Below are positions 23,636 through 34,875 of a stretch of DNA of 64,000 nt, piece by piece. The notes under the pieces are model-generated. The model was not told the origin of the DNA and did no database searches. It worked only from the letters and a program-made list of their open reading frames with translations. The position numbers and the translations under genes are program-made. Source of the stretch: Enoplolaimus lenunculus (Eukaryota > Nematoda > Enoplea > Enoplida > Thoracostomopsidae); NCBI GenBank assembly GCA_030248215.1, contig JASANG010000164.1, positions 62,001 through 126,000 on the forward strand. Reading direction: 5' to 3'. Numbering within the stretch: the stretch's first letter is position 1; the number at the start of each line of letters is the position of its first letter.

Positions 23636-24017
23636 CAGGGTACAACCGGAGGTCTGCCGTCGGCTTCAACTCCGGCAGAAAATCGACCTCCGTTTTCGTC
23701 TTCTGCCCCGGTAGAATTTTAGCCGGAGGTTCTGGCAAGTTCGGTAGTGAAATTTGGCACAGATTTAGAAAATTTATCTGTTTGGCGCGTTTAGTTTTAA
23801 CGTTTGGCACAATTTTGAAGAAAAAAATATTGAGAGTTCGTAAAAAATATGCGTAATGTCAAACGATTTAACAACACGCTGCAGATAATTGCTAAAATTA
23901 ACAAATTAAATATCATTTTAACTACCTAATTTAAACCTGACCTCCGGCTCCGGCTCTGGCAAATTTTGTTGTCTTCCGGCTCCGGCTCCGGTAATTTTCA
24001 CCTCCGGTGGCACCCTG
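23636..24017 (+). mobile_element. hAT-like MITE, family E, second copy
   Basis: Left CAGGGTACAACCGGAGGT, right ACCTCCGGTGGCACCCTG, 382 bp, flanked by ATACATTC and GTACATAC (six of eight bases alike, consistent with an 8-bp target duplication). CTCCGGCTCCGG-type hexamer runs stand just inside the termini. The interior differs from the 23098 copy. Confidence 0.7.
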
Positions 24018-24351
24018 GTACATACATTGAAATCTTTGAGCAATTGGTTCCTGTATGTTTTAGATAAAATGTACCTTAAACCATAATTGCCGGAACATGT
24101 ACTGCCCACGCAGTAAAAAAATCAAAAAACCCCCACGAGATTTGAGTAAGTTTAAAGTGAGTTTAGCCCAACGAAACTGATTTTAAGTTCAGTTTGTTTG
24201 TTTGTTTTCAATATTTTCAAAGTATGCACCGCTCGGTGGCTGTTTTGGTATTTTTTAAATTAAAGACCTACTTTGCGTGCAGAAATTACCCACTCTAAAG
24301 GATGTTTACTACTGCCTGAAAGTAGCATTGGTTGACAAAAAATTGTTTTAG

Positions 24352-24416
24352 TTGTTTGTTTGTTGGTTTGTTTGTTCGTTTGTTTGTTTGTTCGTTTGTT
24401 TGTTTGTTTGTTTGTT
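24352..24416 (+). repeat. (TTTG)n microsatellite
   Basis: Tandem TTTG/GTTT tetramers with a few TTCG variants. The minus-strand Asn/Lys/Gln/Thr frame across it comes from the repeat. Confidence 0.95.
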
Positions 24417-24420
24417 TTTA

Positions 24421-25593
24421 TCCACGCCGTGGGTTTGTTGCATGATAGACCACAAATTTGTGGTCATGATTTTTAACAGCATACTCCTAAGGAACTTTTT
24501 CGGCATACATTTGCTATATTTATAATTTTGAGTAAACACGGTAATATCTTGTATAAATCGGCCATATTGGTAATCCAGAGACAGAACTGAGTCATAATAT
24601 GTGATTCACTACTTGTACCCACCGTTACCCAAGCGCAGTTGGCCCGTAACCCATGTGACCCACGCTCCATGACCCAAATTGAAATCTACGACAATTCGTC
24701 GCCCGACAACTAGTCTCACAACAGTGTCCTAAAGCATATAAATAAATATAAGCATAATCCTAAGTGTAATCGTAAGCCTATGCCGAAGGCTAAGCAGAAT
24801 GATGGGCGTCAAATTTTCGAGTCGACGAAATTTTGGACTACGAGTTGAGTTGCTGGTCGAGGAGTTTTCGGACGCCGAGTTGTCTGGCGACGAATTATCG
24901 TGATGCCCCGAAATTAACATTTACCGCCTCATCTATTCAGTTCTGCATACTAAAATTGTTTTGCCCCTAACAACAGGTTGAGTTCCGCTAAGTGCCTGAT
25001 GCTGTCACGTCCGTCGCGTCAAGATTTCTGGCAGCGCAAACGCGTGCAAAATTATGTTACTATCGCGCATTGTGTATTATTTCGAGTACATATTTAACGC
25101 TGCGCTGTGTATAATTTAATACGGGACATTTTTGAATACTGCTAATGTGTTTTAGTTGCTCATACGAAAGTTTAACCAGCTGTGAAACATACTTTGCGAA
25201 ACCGTTTTTACGCTTTTTACCCCGGATAAGCTCGATTTAAGTTAGTAGTCATATTTTGTTTAACGTTGAGGACAAAAGTAAATTTATGCAGCTGTGCGAA
25301 GTGATTATCCGGGTTTCAGTACGTTTTTGTGAAAAAAGTTTATTTATAAATTTAAAAGTTACAAGCATAATTTAAAACAGATTTGTGTGTGCCAGGGTGC
25401 GACCGGAAGTGAAATCTACAGGAGCCGAACGTCGACAAAACTTGATATCACCGAAGTGAACCAAAATTGTGTTGTTTTTGGTGAAATTCCTTTAATTTGG
25501 CGTATGAAAGTTGCCGCTAATTTACAATCTGCTGTGAACCATTTCAGTAATTTAGGCTTCGAAACTTGACTTACCAACATACGAAAAAGGGTC
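24421..25593. other. spacer with minor repeat scraps
   Basis: Short family A hexamer run at about 24740-24795 (TAAGCATAATCCTAAGTG). At 25394 a family E terminus (CAGGGTGCGACCGGAAGTGA) stands alone without its partner. No gene recognised. Confidence 0.45.
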
Positions 25594-26330
25594 AATGTAT
25601 AGATCAGGAGCGGGGCGTTTTTCCGTGGGACTGTTATGAAGTAAGCTTAACTGTAGGATAATTTTATTGTTTGCACTTACGCTTAGGCTTATTCTTAGGC
25701 TTATGCGGGGTTCACGTTATAACCGGGGCAGCTTGGGAGACGTTTTGTCCCTAGTAGCCTATTGAGTAACTTTGTCTGCTGATAGACTCTATATCACATT
25801 CAATTGTCTGCTTTTGTCCTTCAATATCATATGATATTCGACGTATTGTCAGCGAACATCATATGATACTAGAATTTGAAATTTGAATTTTTGAATTATG
25901 ACACTGTTTTTAAGCGGTTTTGAGCCGGAAATGAATTTGCAGACGTGTGTTTGGTATTTTAAGCACAGCTGTGCCTCTGCAGTTCGACTACCTATTAATT
26001 TATTGGCAACCGAAAATTACACTGTCGCGATGAATATTATATGGTATTCGTTGTAATTTTGGAATATCATATGATATTCGCATAAATGTCCCTCAGTATC
26101 ACGTGACATACGACTCTCGTACACATTGATTTTCTGAAAGCGGTGGTTTGTAAGTAAACGTCATGTGACATTCGAGTTTTACCTGTTCACCCAATATGAG
26201 TGCTCGAATTTTAACGTTGACGTCGAGTCAACATGGGACAAACCGTGTCCCGCTTGCTCCGGTTATAACGTGAATCCCGCGTAAGGAATATGCTTATGCT
26301 GCTGTTACGGGCCCTGATCTATAATTTAGG
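25594..26330 (+). mobile_element. family A TTAGGC-core MITE split by a nested family G insertion
   Basis: The left part (25594-25704: CAATGTATAGATCAGGAGCG, flank, then a TTAGGC run) and the right part (26281-26330: GTAAGGAATATGCTTATGCT, GTTACGGGCCCTGATCTATA) are two halves of one family A element. The insertion point lies at the end of the hexamer core. This gives a clear order of events: family A first, then family G. Confidence 0.75.
25705..26280 (+). mobile_element. MITE family G, whole copy
   Basis: Inverted termini GGGGTTCACGTTATAACCGG (left) and GGGATTCACGTTATAACCGG (complement of right), with similarity continuing inward through a segment containing TTTGTCCC. About 576 bp and noncoding. 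The interior carries repeated short palindromes built on CATATG, for example ATATCATATGATATTCG near 25825 and 26065. Target duplication is unclear because the ends begin in a G-run (GC or GCG). The superfamily cannot be assigned. Confidence 0.75.
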
Positions 26331-26724
26331 ACCGAAAAAGTTCACTGCCAATATTACAGTAAGCAAAGCTATAATTCTACTAAAGTCGGAGCTTGATTTA
26401 CAGCAACAGCCTACGTTGGATTGCTGGTTAAACCCTGATACATATTCAACCGAACGGTATTTTACCGGCATCCGAATCAATTTCTTTAATTCAGTCCGTG
26501 TCCGTAGTAGGCGTTATGATTGCTTCCTGTCCTTATTGTATTTTTCTCTTTGAAACATAATTCGATATTTAAGATGAACCATATATCGAACTTGTTGTAA
26601 CATAAAATTATTATAATTAAAGCTTTTACGAACCGTCAAGAACTGTTTTTGTTTCGTTAATATTCAAATGCTTGTCATTTTATGCAAAAAACGTACATTT
26701 TCTAGAAACCCAAGTACTATACTC

Positions 26725-26890
26725 TGGACCCATAACCAAGGGGGTGAGGGCAGGGGGTTCAGCCCCCCCGCTCTGAAAAAATTTTGGACGCTAGAAAATT
26801 TTCAACACTGCTCGTAAGTCATTGCACACCTTTGTGTGCCCTTTTTTAGCCCCCTCAGCATTGTGAACTGAGTACTGGCCTGCCTAATCC
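26725..26890 (+). mobile_element. MITE family D (GGCCCGTAGCCA ends)
   Basis: GGACCCATAACCAAGGGGG at the left, then a C-rich run and CTGAAAAAATTTTGGAC; the right end is worn (GTGAACTGAGTACTGGCC). Better copies at 30628-30787 and 51970-52118 show ends CGTAGCCAGCTCACC and GTAGCCAAGGGGGG about 160 bp apart. Confidence 0.55.
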
Positions 26891-27827
26891 CATACGAGAT
26901 ACGAAAAGAATTGGTAATCGTATTTTTGGATTTTGTACAAAACAGTTAATGCTGCTTTAATTATTTATGGTGTTTCAACAATCTTATAATATATTGTATT
27001 AAACCTTATTTTAGATCTATTAATGTTAAGGACCAACTGTTTTATTTCAATTCGAGTTAAGGGAACCGCAAGAATACTGATGTGGAACACGCAAGCAAGG
27101 TTTTGTAGCAAAAATAGTATGATATTGCGGCACAAATAGGCAAAATTCTAATATACTCAATTCTATTAATTTGCTTTGAAAAGGCAGGGTGTGCAATTTC
27201 ATGCTTTAACTACATTTATGCTACTTTTACGGAAAATAGGCTTAGGGTCCAATCAATCTTCACTACCAGGTTAACACAACCCTGTTAAGAATGTTCGAAT
27301 GTCACATTCAATGAACTGGTGGTTGTATAATAAGTAACGGCGTTTTCGCTGAGTGAAATCTGGAACATTATACCGAGGACAATTTTATATCAGAAACAGA
27401 ATCACAAAGTTAACATGAACTCTTCAACCTGTCACAGAGACGTCAGTTGGTCACACGGTCAGTCTACGAGTCATTGGCGGAACTCGGTGAATCAGGCCTC
27501 TAATAAGTAGCGTCGACAGAGGTGAAACCAAGATATCATTTCGAGATATTTTATTAGTTTTAGTAATTGTTGCCAGTGAGCATAGTGAGCAAGAAATTTT
27601 TTCAAAATCTAATTGATTATTGATATATATATATTAAAAACGTATTTTTGTTTTCTAGAAATTTCAGGACAGGATATAGCAGTTTTATCGTTTTTTGTTT
27701 TGCCTACCCTACTGAATATCGTCTCTAGGATCAATTATTTCGTATATTACCGCAATCAATATTTCAAAATGAAAGTTGCGCAAAAAATAAAATTCAAGTT
27801 GAAATAAAATGATAATAAAACACTATA
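26891..27827. other. spacer, nothing recognised
   Basis: AT-rich, no terminal repeats or convincing frames. A frame at 27613-27807 follows an acceptor-like TTTTCTAG but ends in a Lys-rich run and has no supporting partner. Confidence 0.4.
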
Positions 27828-27945
27828 ATGAGTTCAAAGTTTCTCTTGCTAGCGAATTTGTTCATTGTTCATACGGTGCTTCCAATCTGCCTTGTCGCTT
27901 CTCCAGCAGTTATACGCCACATCTCGCTTGTTTGGCCTATAATTG
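27828..27945 (+). CDS. candidate signal-peptide exon (unrecognised)
   Basis: ATG 27828 starts 39 codons, MSSKFLLLANLFIVHTVLPI then CLVASPAVIRHISLVWPII, a good secretory signal with a likely cut near the ASPA region, and ends in ATTG|GTAAGT, phase 1. Exons at 30414 and 35803 both accept phase 1, so it could be an alternative first exon of the 35-39 kb gene or the start of a separate one. An in-frame stop lies at 27816-27818. No homology recognised. Confidence 0.27.
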
Positions 27946-28231
27946 GTAAGTACTCAATCTGTATCGAGGTTGCCACATTCAACGAAACATACTTCAAACT
28001 GAAGTTTTGAGTTGGATTTAAAGCAATAAATGTGAAGATGGGCCAACAAAACTCGAATTCATGACAAAAAATCTTCAATTTGCCACTTTTAAGGGATTAA
28101 AAGTATGTTTTCGGTGGCGGGCAATACTAGGCACGGGTCTGCGTGATTAACTCCTATTGGATGGTACAAAATGAACCGGCCCATGTAAACCTCGCTGCCG
28201 TCCCAAAATCACTCCATCCCATCATAAGAAT

Positions 28232-29495
28232 TTGATGTGGTCGAAGGTGGAATTTTGGAATTTTGGGATTTCGGGATATGGCCGAAAGTGGGAATTTGGG
28301 ATTTCGGGATATGGTCGAAAGTGGGAATTTGGGATTTCGATATATGTTAGAAAGTGGGAATTTGGGATTTCGATATATGGTCGAAAGTGGGAATTTGGGA
28401 TTTCGGGATATGGTCGAAGGTGGGATATTTGGATTTCGGGATATGGTCGAAGGTGGGACTTTGGGATTTTGGGATATGGCCGAAGGTTGGATTTTGGGAT
28501 TTTGTGATTTCGGGACATGGTCGAAAGCGGGAATTTGGGATTTCGGGATATGGTCGAAGGTAGGATATTGGGTTTTCGGGATATGGTCGAAGGTGGGATT
28601 TTGGAAATTTGGGATATGGTCGAAGATGGCATTTTGGGATTTCGCGATATATTCGAAGGTGGAATTTGGGATTTCGGGATATGGTCGAAGGTGGGATATT
28701 TGGATTTCGGGATATGGTCGAAGGTGGATTTTGGGATTTTGGGAGATGGCCGAAGGTTGGATTTTGGGATTTTGGGATTTCGGGATATGGTCGAAAATCG
28801 GAATTTGGTATTTCGGGATATGGTCGAAAGTGGGAATTTCTGATTTCGGGATATGGTCGAAGGTGGGATATTGGGATTTCGGGATATGGTCGAAGATGGG
28901 ATTTTGGGATTTCGCGATATAGTCGAAGGTGGAATTTTGGGATTTCCGGATATGGTCGAAGGTGGGATTTTGGGATTTCGGGATACGGTCGATTTTGAGA
29001 TTTTGGGATTTCTGGATATGGTCGACGTGGGATTATAGGATTTCGGGATGTAGTCGATGGTGGGATTTTGGGATTTCGCGATATAGGCGAAGGTGGGATT
29101 TTGGAACTTCGGGATATCGTCGAAAGTGGGATTTTGGGATTTTGGGATTTCAAGATATGGTCGAAGGTGGTAGTTTTGGATTTTGGGATTTCGGGATATC
29201 GTCGATGCTGTGATTTTGGGATATTGGGATTTCGAGATATGGTTGAAGATCTGATTTTGGGATTTCTGGATATGGTCGAAGGCGGGATTTTTGGATTTCG
29301 GGATATATAGTTGAAGGTGGGATTTTGGAATTAGATTTCAGGATATGATCGAAAGTGGAATTTTGGAAATTCGGGATGTGGTCGAACGTGAGATGGGATT
29401 TCGGTTACGGACGACAGTGGGATTTTTGGATTTTTTAATTTGGTGATATGGTCGAAGGTTGGATTTTGGGATTTCGGGATATAGTAGAAGGTGAA
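28232..29495 (+). repeat. 33-bp minisatellite, about 37 units
   Basis: Tandem units typified by ATGGTCGAAGGTGGGATTTT followed by GGGATTTCGGGAT; most are 33 bp, and some carry an extra GGGATTTT-type insert of about 8-9 bp. Because 33 is a multiple of three and stops are scarce in the unit, long frames open on both strands (up to 219 codons plus and 268 minus) with 11-residue repeats such as MVEGGILGFRD. These are very likely artefacts: they start and end with the array, and no flanking coding or promoter signal is seen. Confidence 0.93.
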
Positions 29496-29504
29496 ATGCT
29501 GTTA

Positions 29505-29740
29505 AACATAAGCATAAACCTAAGCCTAGACCTAAGCCTAAGGCTAACCGTAAGCCTAAGTCTAAGCTTAAGCCTGGGCCTAAGATTTAGCCCAATATTC
29601 GTTTAAGATCTAAGCTATGTTTAAACAAAAGCCAGCTCCTAAAGCCTAAACCTAAGAATAGTTCTAAGCCTAAGATTTAGCTCAATGGTCATTTTAAGAT
29701 TTAATTTAAGTTAAACCAAAGCCCATTCTTAATGCCTCTG
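29505..29740 (-). repeat. TTAGGC-type array (family A core)
   Basis: A long run of CCTAAG/CCTAAAC hexamers, one of the longest cores in the window, placed directly after the 33-bp minisatellite and directly before a family G element. Neither family A terminus is clear. Confidence 0.65.
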
Positions 29741-29746
29741 CCTGAT

Positions 29747-30008
29747 GGGGGATTCACGTTATAACCGGGGCAGCCGTGACACGGTTTGTCCCATGTTGAT
29801 GCGACGTCAACGTTAAAATTAGGGCTCTTATATCGGGTCAACAGACAAAGCTCGAATGTCATATGACATTAGCTGACAGGCCATTGCTCTCAAATAATCA
29901 ATGTGTTCAAGGAACTGTATGTCACGTCACACTGTAGGACATTTTATGCGAATATCATATGATATTCCAAAATTTCAACGGATATCATATGATATTCAGC
30001 GTAACATT
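29747..30008 (-). mobile_element. MITE family G, truncated copy
   Basis: Aligns with the complement of the right half of 25705-26280: GGGGGATTCACGTTATAACC, ACACGGTTTGTCCCATGTTG, then the paired ATATCATATGATATTC palindromes, where it breaks off. Like the whole copy, it sits against a TTAGGC array. Confidence 0.7.
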
Positions 30009-30413
30009 GACCTGAAGTGATCTCAACCATCTCAAATCTGATGGGGCATGGCTAAACCCAAACACGTCCAGGATACATTACTTTGTGCCCACAATGTACG
30101 CAGTGGCATACTCTTGCAAAATAAACATATCTTATCTAGACTGTGTTAATAGTCAAGCGAATTCTTTTTGATGGTACTGTGTGATTTAGGTAAGCATTTT
30201 CTTTGGCTTAGATGTATACTTAGGTTAAGGCTTAGGTTTTGATTTAATCTTAGTTTTAGCCTTAAACCTTAGGTGTAATGAATTCTACATTAGTGTGTCT
30301 TCTGTTGTATGCTTGGCCATTAGAACACAGTCTAACGGTACACAGAAAACACGCTGTAGGTTAATGAACGAATAAATGTTTCGTTTTAGCATATTTTGCA
30401 ATGCTGATTTCAG

Positions 30414-30533
30414 AGTCTAATCGCATGAGGCTGATTGTGGTACAACCGCAAAAACCAAATCGAGTACGTAAACCGCAACAGATTTTAAGGTTAACAACAG
30501 CCACCAAGCGCAACAAGAACTATTTTACAGAAA
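30414..30533 (+). CDS. candidate internal exon (unrecognised)
   Basis: ATTTCAG|AG opens and GAAA|GTAAGA closes a 120-base exon, phase 1 to phase 1: SNRMRLIVVQPQKPNRVRKP then QQILRLTTATKRNKNYFTE. The composition (Arg, Gln, Pro) differs from chance AT-rich translation. Upstream partner in phase: 27828-27945. Downstream partners in phase: 35803, or an open frame after ATTTCAG at 30913 that is Cys-rich and stops near 31007. A polar, basic segment, no domain recognised. Confidence 0.25.
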
Positions 30534-30627
30534 GTAAGATTGAATTGAAAATGATGTTGTTGGATTATGCTAAAAATCAGAACGGAGGCGTTGCCAGGAT
30601 TTCATTTCCAAACAGTATAAATGGCAG

Positions 30628-30787
30628 ACACGTAGCCAGCTCACCTTGCTAGGGGGCTGAAAATCTGTCAGGACGGGCATTCAAGGGCTTTCAATGATTT
30701 ACAAACAAGGTTGACAATTTTCTGGGGGGGGGCAAAATTTTTCTAGAGGGGCTGAGTCCCCCTGGACCCCTTTGGCTATGGGCCCGA
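30628..30787 (-). mobile_element. MITE family D
   Basis: CACGTAGCCAGCTCACCTTG at one end and TTTGGCTATGGGCCCG at the other, 160 bp apart, with the typical G-run (CTGGGGGGGGGCAAAATTTT). The termini are the short inverted repeat GGCCCGTAGCCA. Confidence 0.65.
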
Positions 30788-31100
30788 TAAATGAATGTAA
30801 AACATTGTTTGCCAGCAAGTATTGCGAGCGCAAAGCTGAATTGATGTTTGGGATCTAGCAAATTCTATGTCCGCTCAAGAATTTTTTTTTGCTAATCTCC
30901 ACTAAAATTTCAGAAAAGAATATATTTCTACTATACCCTTGTATATATACCTGTTTAAAAAGCACGCCATGTGTGTGTATTACCATAAACAAATGGAGCA
31001 AACACTAACGGGGGCGTCTTAAGTTCTCTAGATTCGAATAATGCAATTTTTGATGGCCTGTCGGGCAAAGTTTGCACGAGAATAATGATATTCATGCAAT

Positions 31101-31472
31101 TTGCAATATCATGCGTACATCAGGTAACTTTTAGAGAGTGGTGTCATGGACATTGAATTGGCTTCTGTATTCAGCAGCACATGGAAGGCAAGAAAGCTTA
31201 TGTATCCCGGACACTGAAGCAAAGAAGTTTCAGTATGCTGGACACTGTTGGACGCTGAAGCCAAAACCTTCAGTAGCCAGGACACTGAAGCCAAAATACT
31301 TCAGTATACGCACCAAAAGCTTCGGTTTCCTAAATAGTGAAACCAAACAGCTCCAGTGCACTGGATACTGAAGCTTTTTAGCTACAGTATTCGAGATATT
31401 TAACCTTTTTTGGCTTCACCATCTACGACACTACCCTGTCAAAAGTTACCTGCTTTAAGCATGATATTGTAA
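31101..31472 (+). mobile_element. foldback MITE family J with an internal tandem repeat
   Basis: The ends are long inverted repeats (about 50 bp): TTGCAATATCATGCGTACAT then CAGGTAACTTTT at left, and TTACAATATCATGCTTAAAG then CAGGTAACTTTT as the complement of the right. Inside are tandem units of about 32 bp around GGACACTGAAGCCAAAATAC (31180-31370). The small frames here come from this tandem repeat. I have seen only one copy. Confidence 0.7.
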
Positions 31473-32059
31473 AAATTGCGTAATTAACGTGCTAAAAAGC
31501 TTTGAAATGTTTTCGCAAACAAAAGGCTAATGACTATCCTTTGGTAGATCAAAAATTTAACACTATTTTAAAATTTTAAAAGCAAAATTTGAATAACTGA
31601 AGCACGAAGCTCTCAAATTTGTCAAACTGTCTCCGATGTCATATAAATCACATTAAGTTGAGTAGTTTTGACCAACGTTACGTTTTTTGGCATAACAGTA
31701 ACCTAAGCCTAAGACTCAACGTACCAAACGATACGTCTATAACTAAACTTAAGTATAAGCCAAAGAAGTTAGTTTAAGCCTGAGCCTACTTTATTTCCGT
31801 CTTGCTTGAAGACAAGACGAACTTAAAAAGTACCGTGAGAGTTTTGATCGCATTCAAAAATTTAAAATTCTTCAACTGATATTACCGTAAATTTTTTCAG
31901 GTCAAAGGTACAAATTTGATGCGTTTAGAGGTCCTGAGCCGAAGTCTGTCTCAGTTCGCCGCAGGTCCCAAGCGCATACGGTCGAAGATTATGAACAGTC
32001 ATTTTTTGGTCATATGAGATTTGGAAAATAACTTAGATGAAAACTGTACGGCTGGTATA

Positions 32060-32215
32060 TTGACCCTTTCTCGTATATAGTATACTGTGAGCAACTTTTG
32101 CACAAACTGTATTTATGTGAAACGTTCGTCTTATCCCAAAGTTTATAGTTTGATACTTTAGCATGAAATTAGTTTCAAGATAAAAACAGAAACTATTTGT
32201 GCGGGAAAGGGTTAA
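32060..32215 (+). mobile_element. piggyBac-like MITE (family K), short form
   Basis: Ends TTGACCCTTTCTCGTATA and, as complement of the right end, TTAACCCTTTCCCGCACAAA: inverted repeats starting CCC next to TTAA (TTGA on one side). CCC-starting termini at TTAA are the piggyBac pattern. 156 bp, noncoding. Confidence 0.6.
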
Positions 32216-32630
32216 AAAATGTAACTGAATTCAGTAACAAAAACCATAAATATGTACAGAAGGTTTGGTATTTTTCGAAGCTTAAAATATTAGCATTAAA
32301 ATTTATTCGAAGAAACATTTTAAGGTTTCCTTGGTTCAGCCGTTGATCGCCTATCTAAAATGAACAACTATGACATCCAACTATCGTTTTAAACCAGCAA
32401 ATCAGCGTGGGCGAAAATTTGTTTTGTTAGTGTTTTATCTAATTTTGTTTCTAAATATCATGTTTCAACTGCTCTAACGAAATGAAAATGTGAAAAAGTC
32501 GAAAACAATGCGTAAAAGCGTGTATATTTTAATGGAACAATTAAAACTGAATGTCGGCGTGTTATTTTTCCACAATAATTTTAGCCAAAGTAACCTTACC
32601 AACAATCGCGGATTGATTTCGGAATCTCTG

Positions 32631-32835
32631 ACCCATGTAAAATTCAGGGGTGGAACGTTTTACTGCAGGACTGCAATAGAGTAACCTTAGGCTTTAGACT
32701 AATTTTTTTAGGATTATTGTTTTTGCTTAGGCTTATGTATAAGATCATTCTTACGCTTATGCATAGCCTTAGATTTAGGCTTCCGCTTAGGCGAACGAAT
32801 ATGCCTATACTACTATTACGCCCGTGTTCAACACA
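32631..32835 (+). mobile_element. TTAGGC-core MITE, family A
   Basis: AGGGGTGGAACGTTTTACTG, CTGCAATAGAGTAACC, a TTAGGC-type run (about 32700-32800), then ATGCCTATACTACTATTACG. The order matches the other copies; the outer termini are worn. Confidence 0.7.
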
Positions 32836-34822
32836 TTCAGCGAATCTCTTAGGCTTTTAAGGTTGCTGTGTAGTTTCAGTTCTTCGTGGGCTCCATCTCG
32901 GTTACTAAAAAATTTTCCGCGAAACATACAAAATCAGAGCTGTGAAACATTTTATTAGGGGACCCTCGGATCTGTTTGAAGTGCCCGACTATGCTCACGC
33001 CGTTTCTGAACTCTGGGTAAGGTGAAAGCTATAATTTGAAGTTTAGGTTTATATTTACGGTCAAGTCTTAGTACGCTATACGTATTGCGTTAGCATTCTT
33101 GTAAGTTATCTTGATTCTATCAAAAAAAAACTAAAAACTTCAAATCTGTATTTTTCACGGTTTTTTGTTCAATCGGCTTACGCCGGTACGTTTAGATTCA
33201 AATAATAAATAATGTTGATAAAAATTCGAAATTACGACAAAGGAACAAATTTTTCTGGCACACATATCCCTGGTTTGTTTTTCTGTTGTGTACCCAGGAG
33301 GTAGCTGTGACACTGTAAAAGTATATTCAAATTAAAGTTTGTATCTCGTGAAATGATGTTTCTTTTTCACTGCATCAGATTTAAACATGTTAAAGCATCG
33401 CTCTGGTTTGGGATTGAAGTTGTAAAAATATTTGAAGAAGCGTTTCACATTTGACTCAAAGCGTCGTGGGTCATCCATGCAATAATGTTAACACTGTTGT
33501 AAAAAAATGTCCACCTACTGCGCTTTCAATAGTCTTAGAAACGCTGCTATGGCCAGGACCTGATGACAACACATATCATGCGTGTAGCTAGTCGGTGTTG
33601 TGCTGACCGTGTTTGAAGTGAGTATGAGCAAAAAAAATCCCTAAGTACAGGTTACGAAAGGCAGACTCGCTGCCGCTTCTGTAACCGTTTCTTTTGAGCA
33701 CTGGTTTATGCTCGCGTAAGAAATGATTTTAAATTAAGCGCGATGAAGCGTACAACGAAAGAGTCGTGTAAAATGGTGTCAAAACATTAGTACTGTGTAC
33801 CAAAGTTACACTGATCCTCAGATACCCGCAGGTGAAAGCGGATCGGGTAAGAAATTTTTGGCGTGGGTATACATGTTGGTAAAGATTTTCAAAGCGAGGA
33901 TAATTTTTTAATTCTTTACCTACGCATAATTTGGCCAACAAACGTCAGATGAGGTTTAATTGTATTAGCCTTGAGTTACATTCATTGTTTTGCTTTTAGA
34001 ATAATGGTTTGTTTTCTCATAGGAATCATTGGCAATTTTGTAGTGAAATTTTTCATATGTTATTAACGTTATGCGATTTATGAAGTTTAACTTTCAAGGA
34101 CAGTAATAAAGGGTGCTGCGACGTGTGGGGCGTCCCTTCAATTGGTCCAAGCGGACTTAAATAATTTTCAACATCCAGTTCAACCATTAAACTTTCGACA
34201 TTTTTTCTAAAAATTATCCAAACAATTTCACGTTTCGCACGTATACCTAAACAGATTTTCAGCGTTGAAATAAGCACTGCTTAACGTTGTAGTCGTATCC
34301 TGTTATTTAAACATGAGTTGGTATGTCTCTCCGCCAACTCCAGTTTCCGCACAACTTGATGGCCTTTAGGCTGGACTTTTGCACCTCCGGTTGCACCCTG
34401 CTAGCTACTTTGTATGGATCATTTTGTGACGCAAACTGAGGCCAAGATACATTATACTGGAAAATTTGACCAGTTTACCTGAACAAGGGAGAAAAACAAG
34501 AATGGGAAACTTAGGCCGCACATACAGCAACTTTGCTTCGGTATACTCGCGGCTAAAAAATATAAGTTCAGCGTTCAAAGTGCGGACCGGGTAAAGAAAT
34601 TTTTAGCCGCCCACATCTTTGCTGCGTTCTCGGACTGCAATGACAATAGAAATGCTGTAAGCAGGGCATCTGTGTTGTCTTTAGGTTTTCTCAAATTGTC
34701 ACATGCTTCTGTTGGAGTTTCTTAAAATGACACTGGTCCCTACCCAGACCTGGACAATTTTTTACAGTATGCGAGCATTAATATTACATGGATGACTCTG
34801 AAACAAATTTTAGGGTCAAAGA
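32836..34822. other. spacer, nothing firm
   Basis: Short TTAGGC-like scrap at about 33040-33075, a lone family E terminus at about 34383-34402 (CACCTCCGGTTGCACCCTG) and a possible SINE-block scrap at about 34733-34760 (GGTCCCTACCCAGACCTGG). No gene recognised. Confidence 0.4.
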
Positions 34823-34875
34823 ATGCTTCCATCGAAAATGTTTTATGCATTGGGACTCTTAATATTTTCGTTTAG

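Noticed and set aside
28347-29153. 268-codon minus-strand frame and several plus-strand frames with 11-residue repeats
   Set aside because: They coincide with the 33-bp minisatellite, and frames are open on both strands because the unit length is divisible by three; no start context, splice or flanking coding signal.
28232-29495. CRISPR-like array
   Set aside because: Units are directly tandem with no unique spacers, and the window is animal nuclear DNA.
29505-29740. True chromosome end (telomere)
   Set aside because: The hexamer run is degenerate, short, in both orientations across the window and flanked by unique DNA, so it is interstitial and element-borne.
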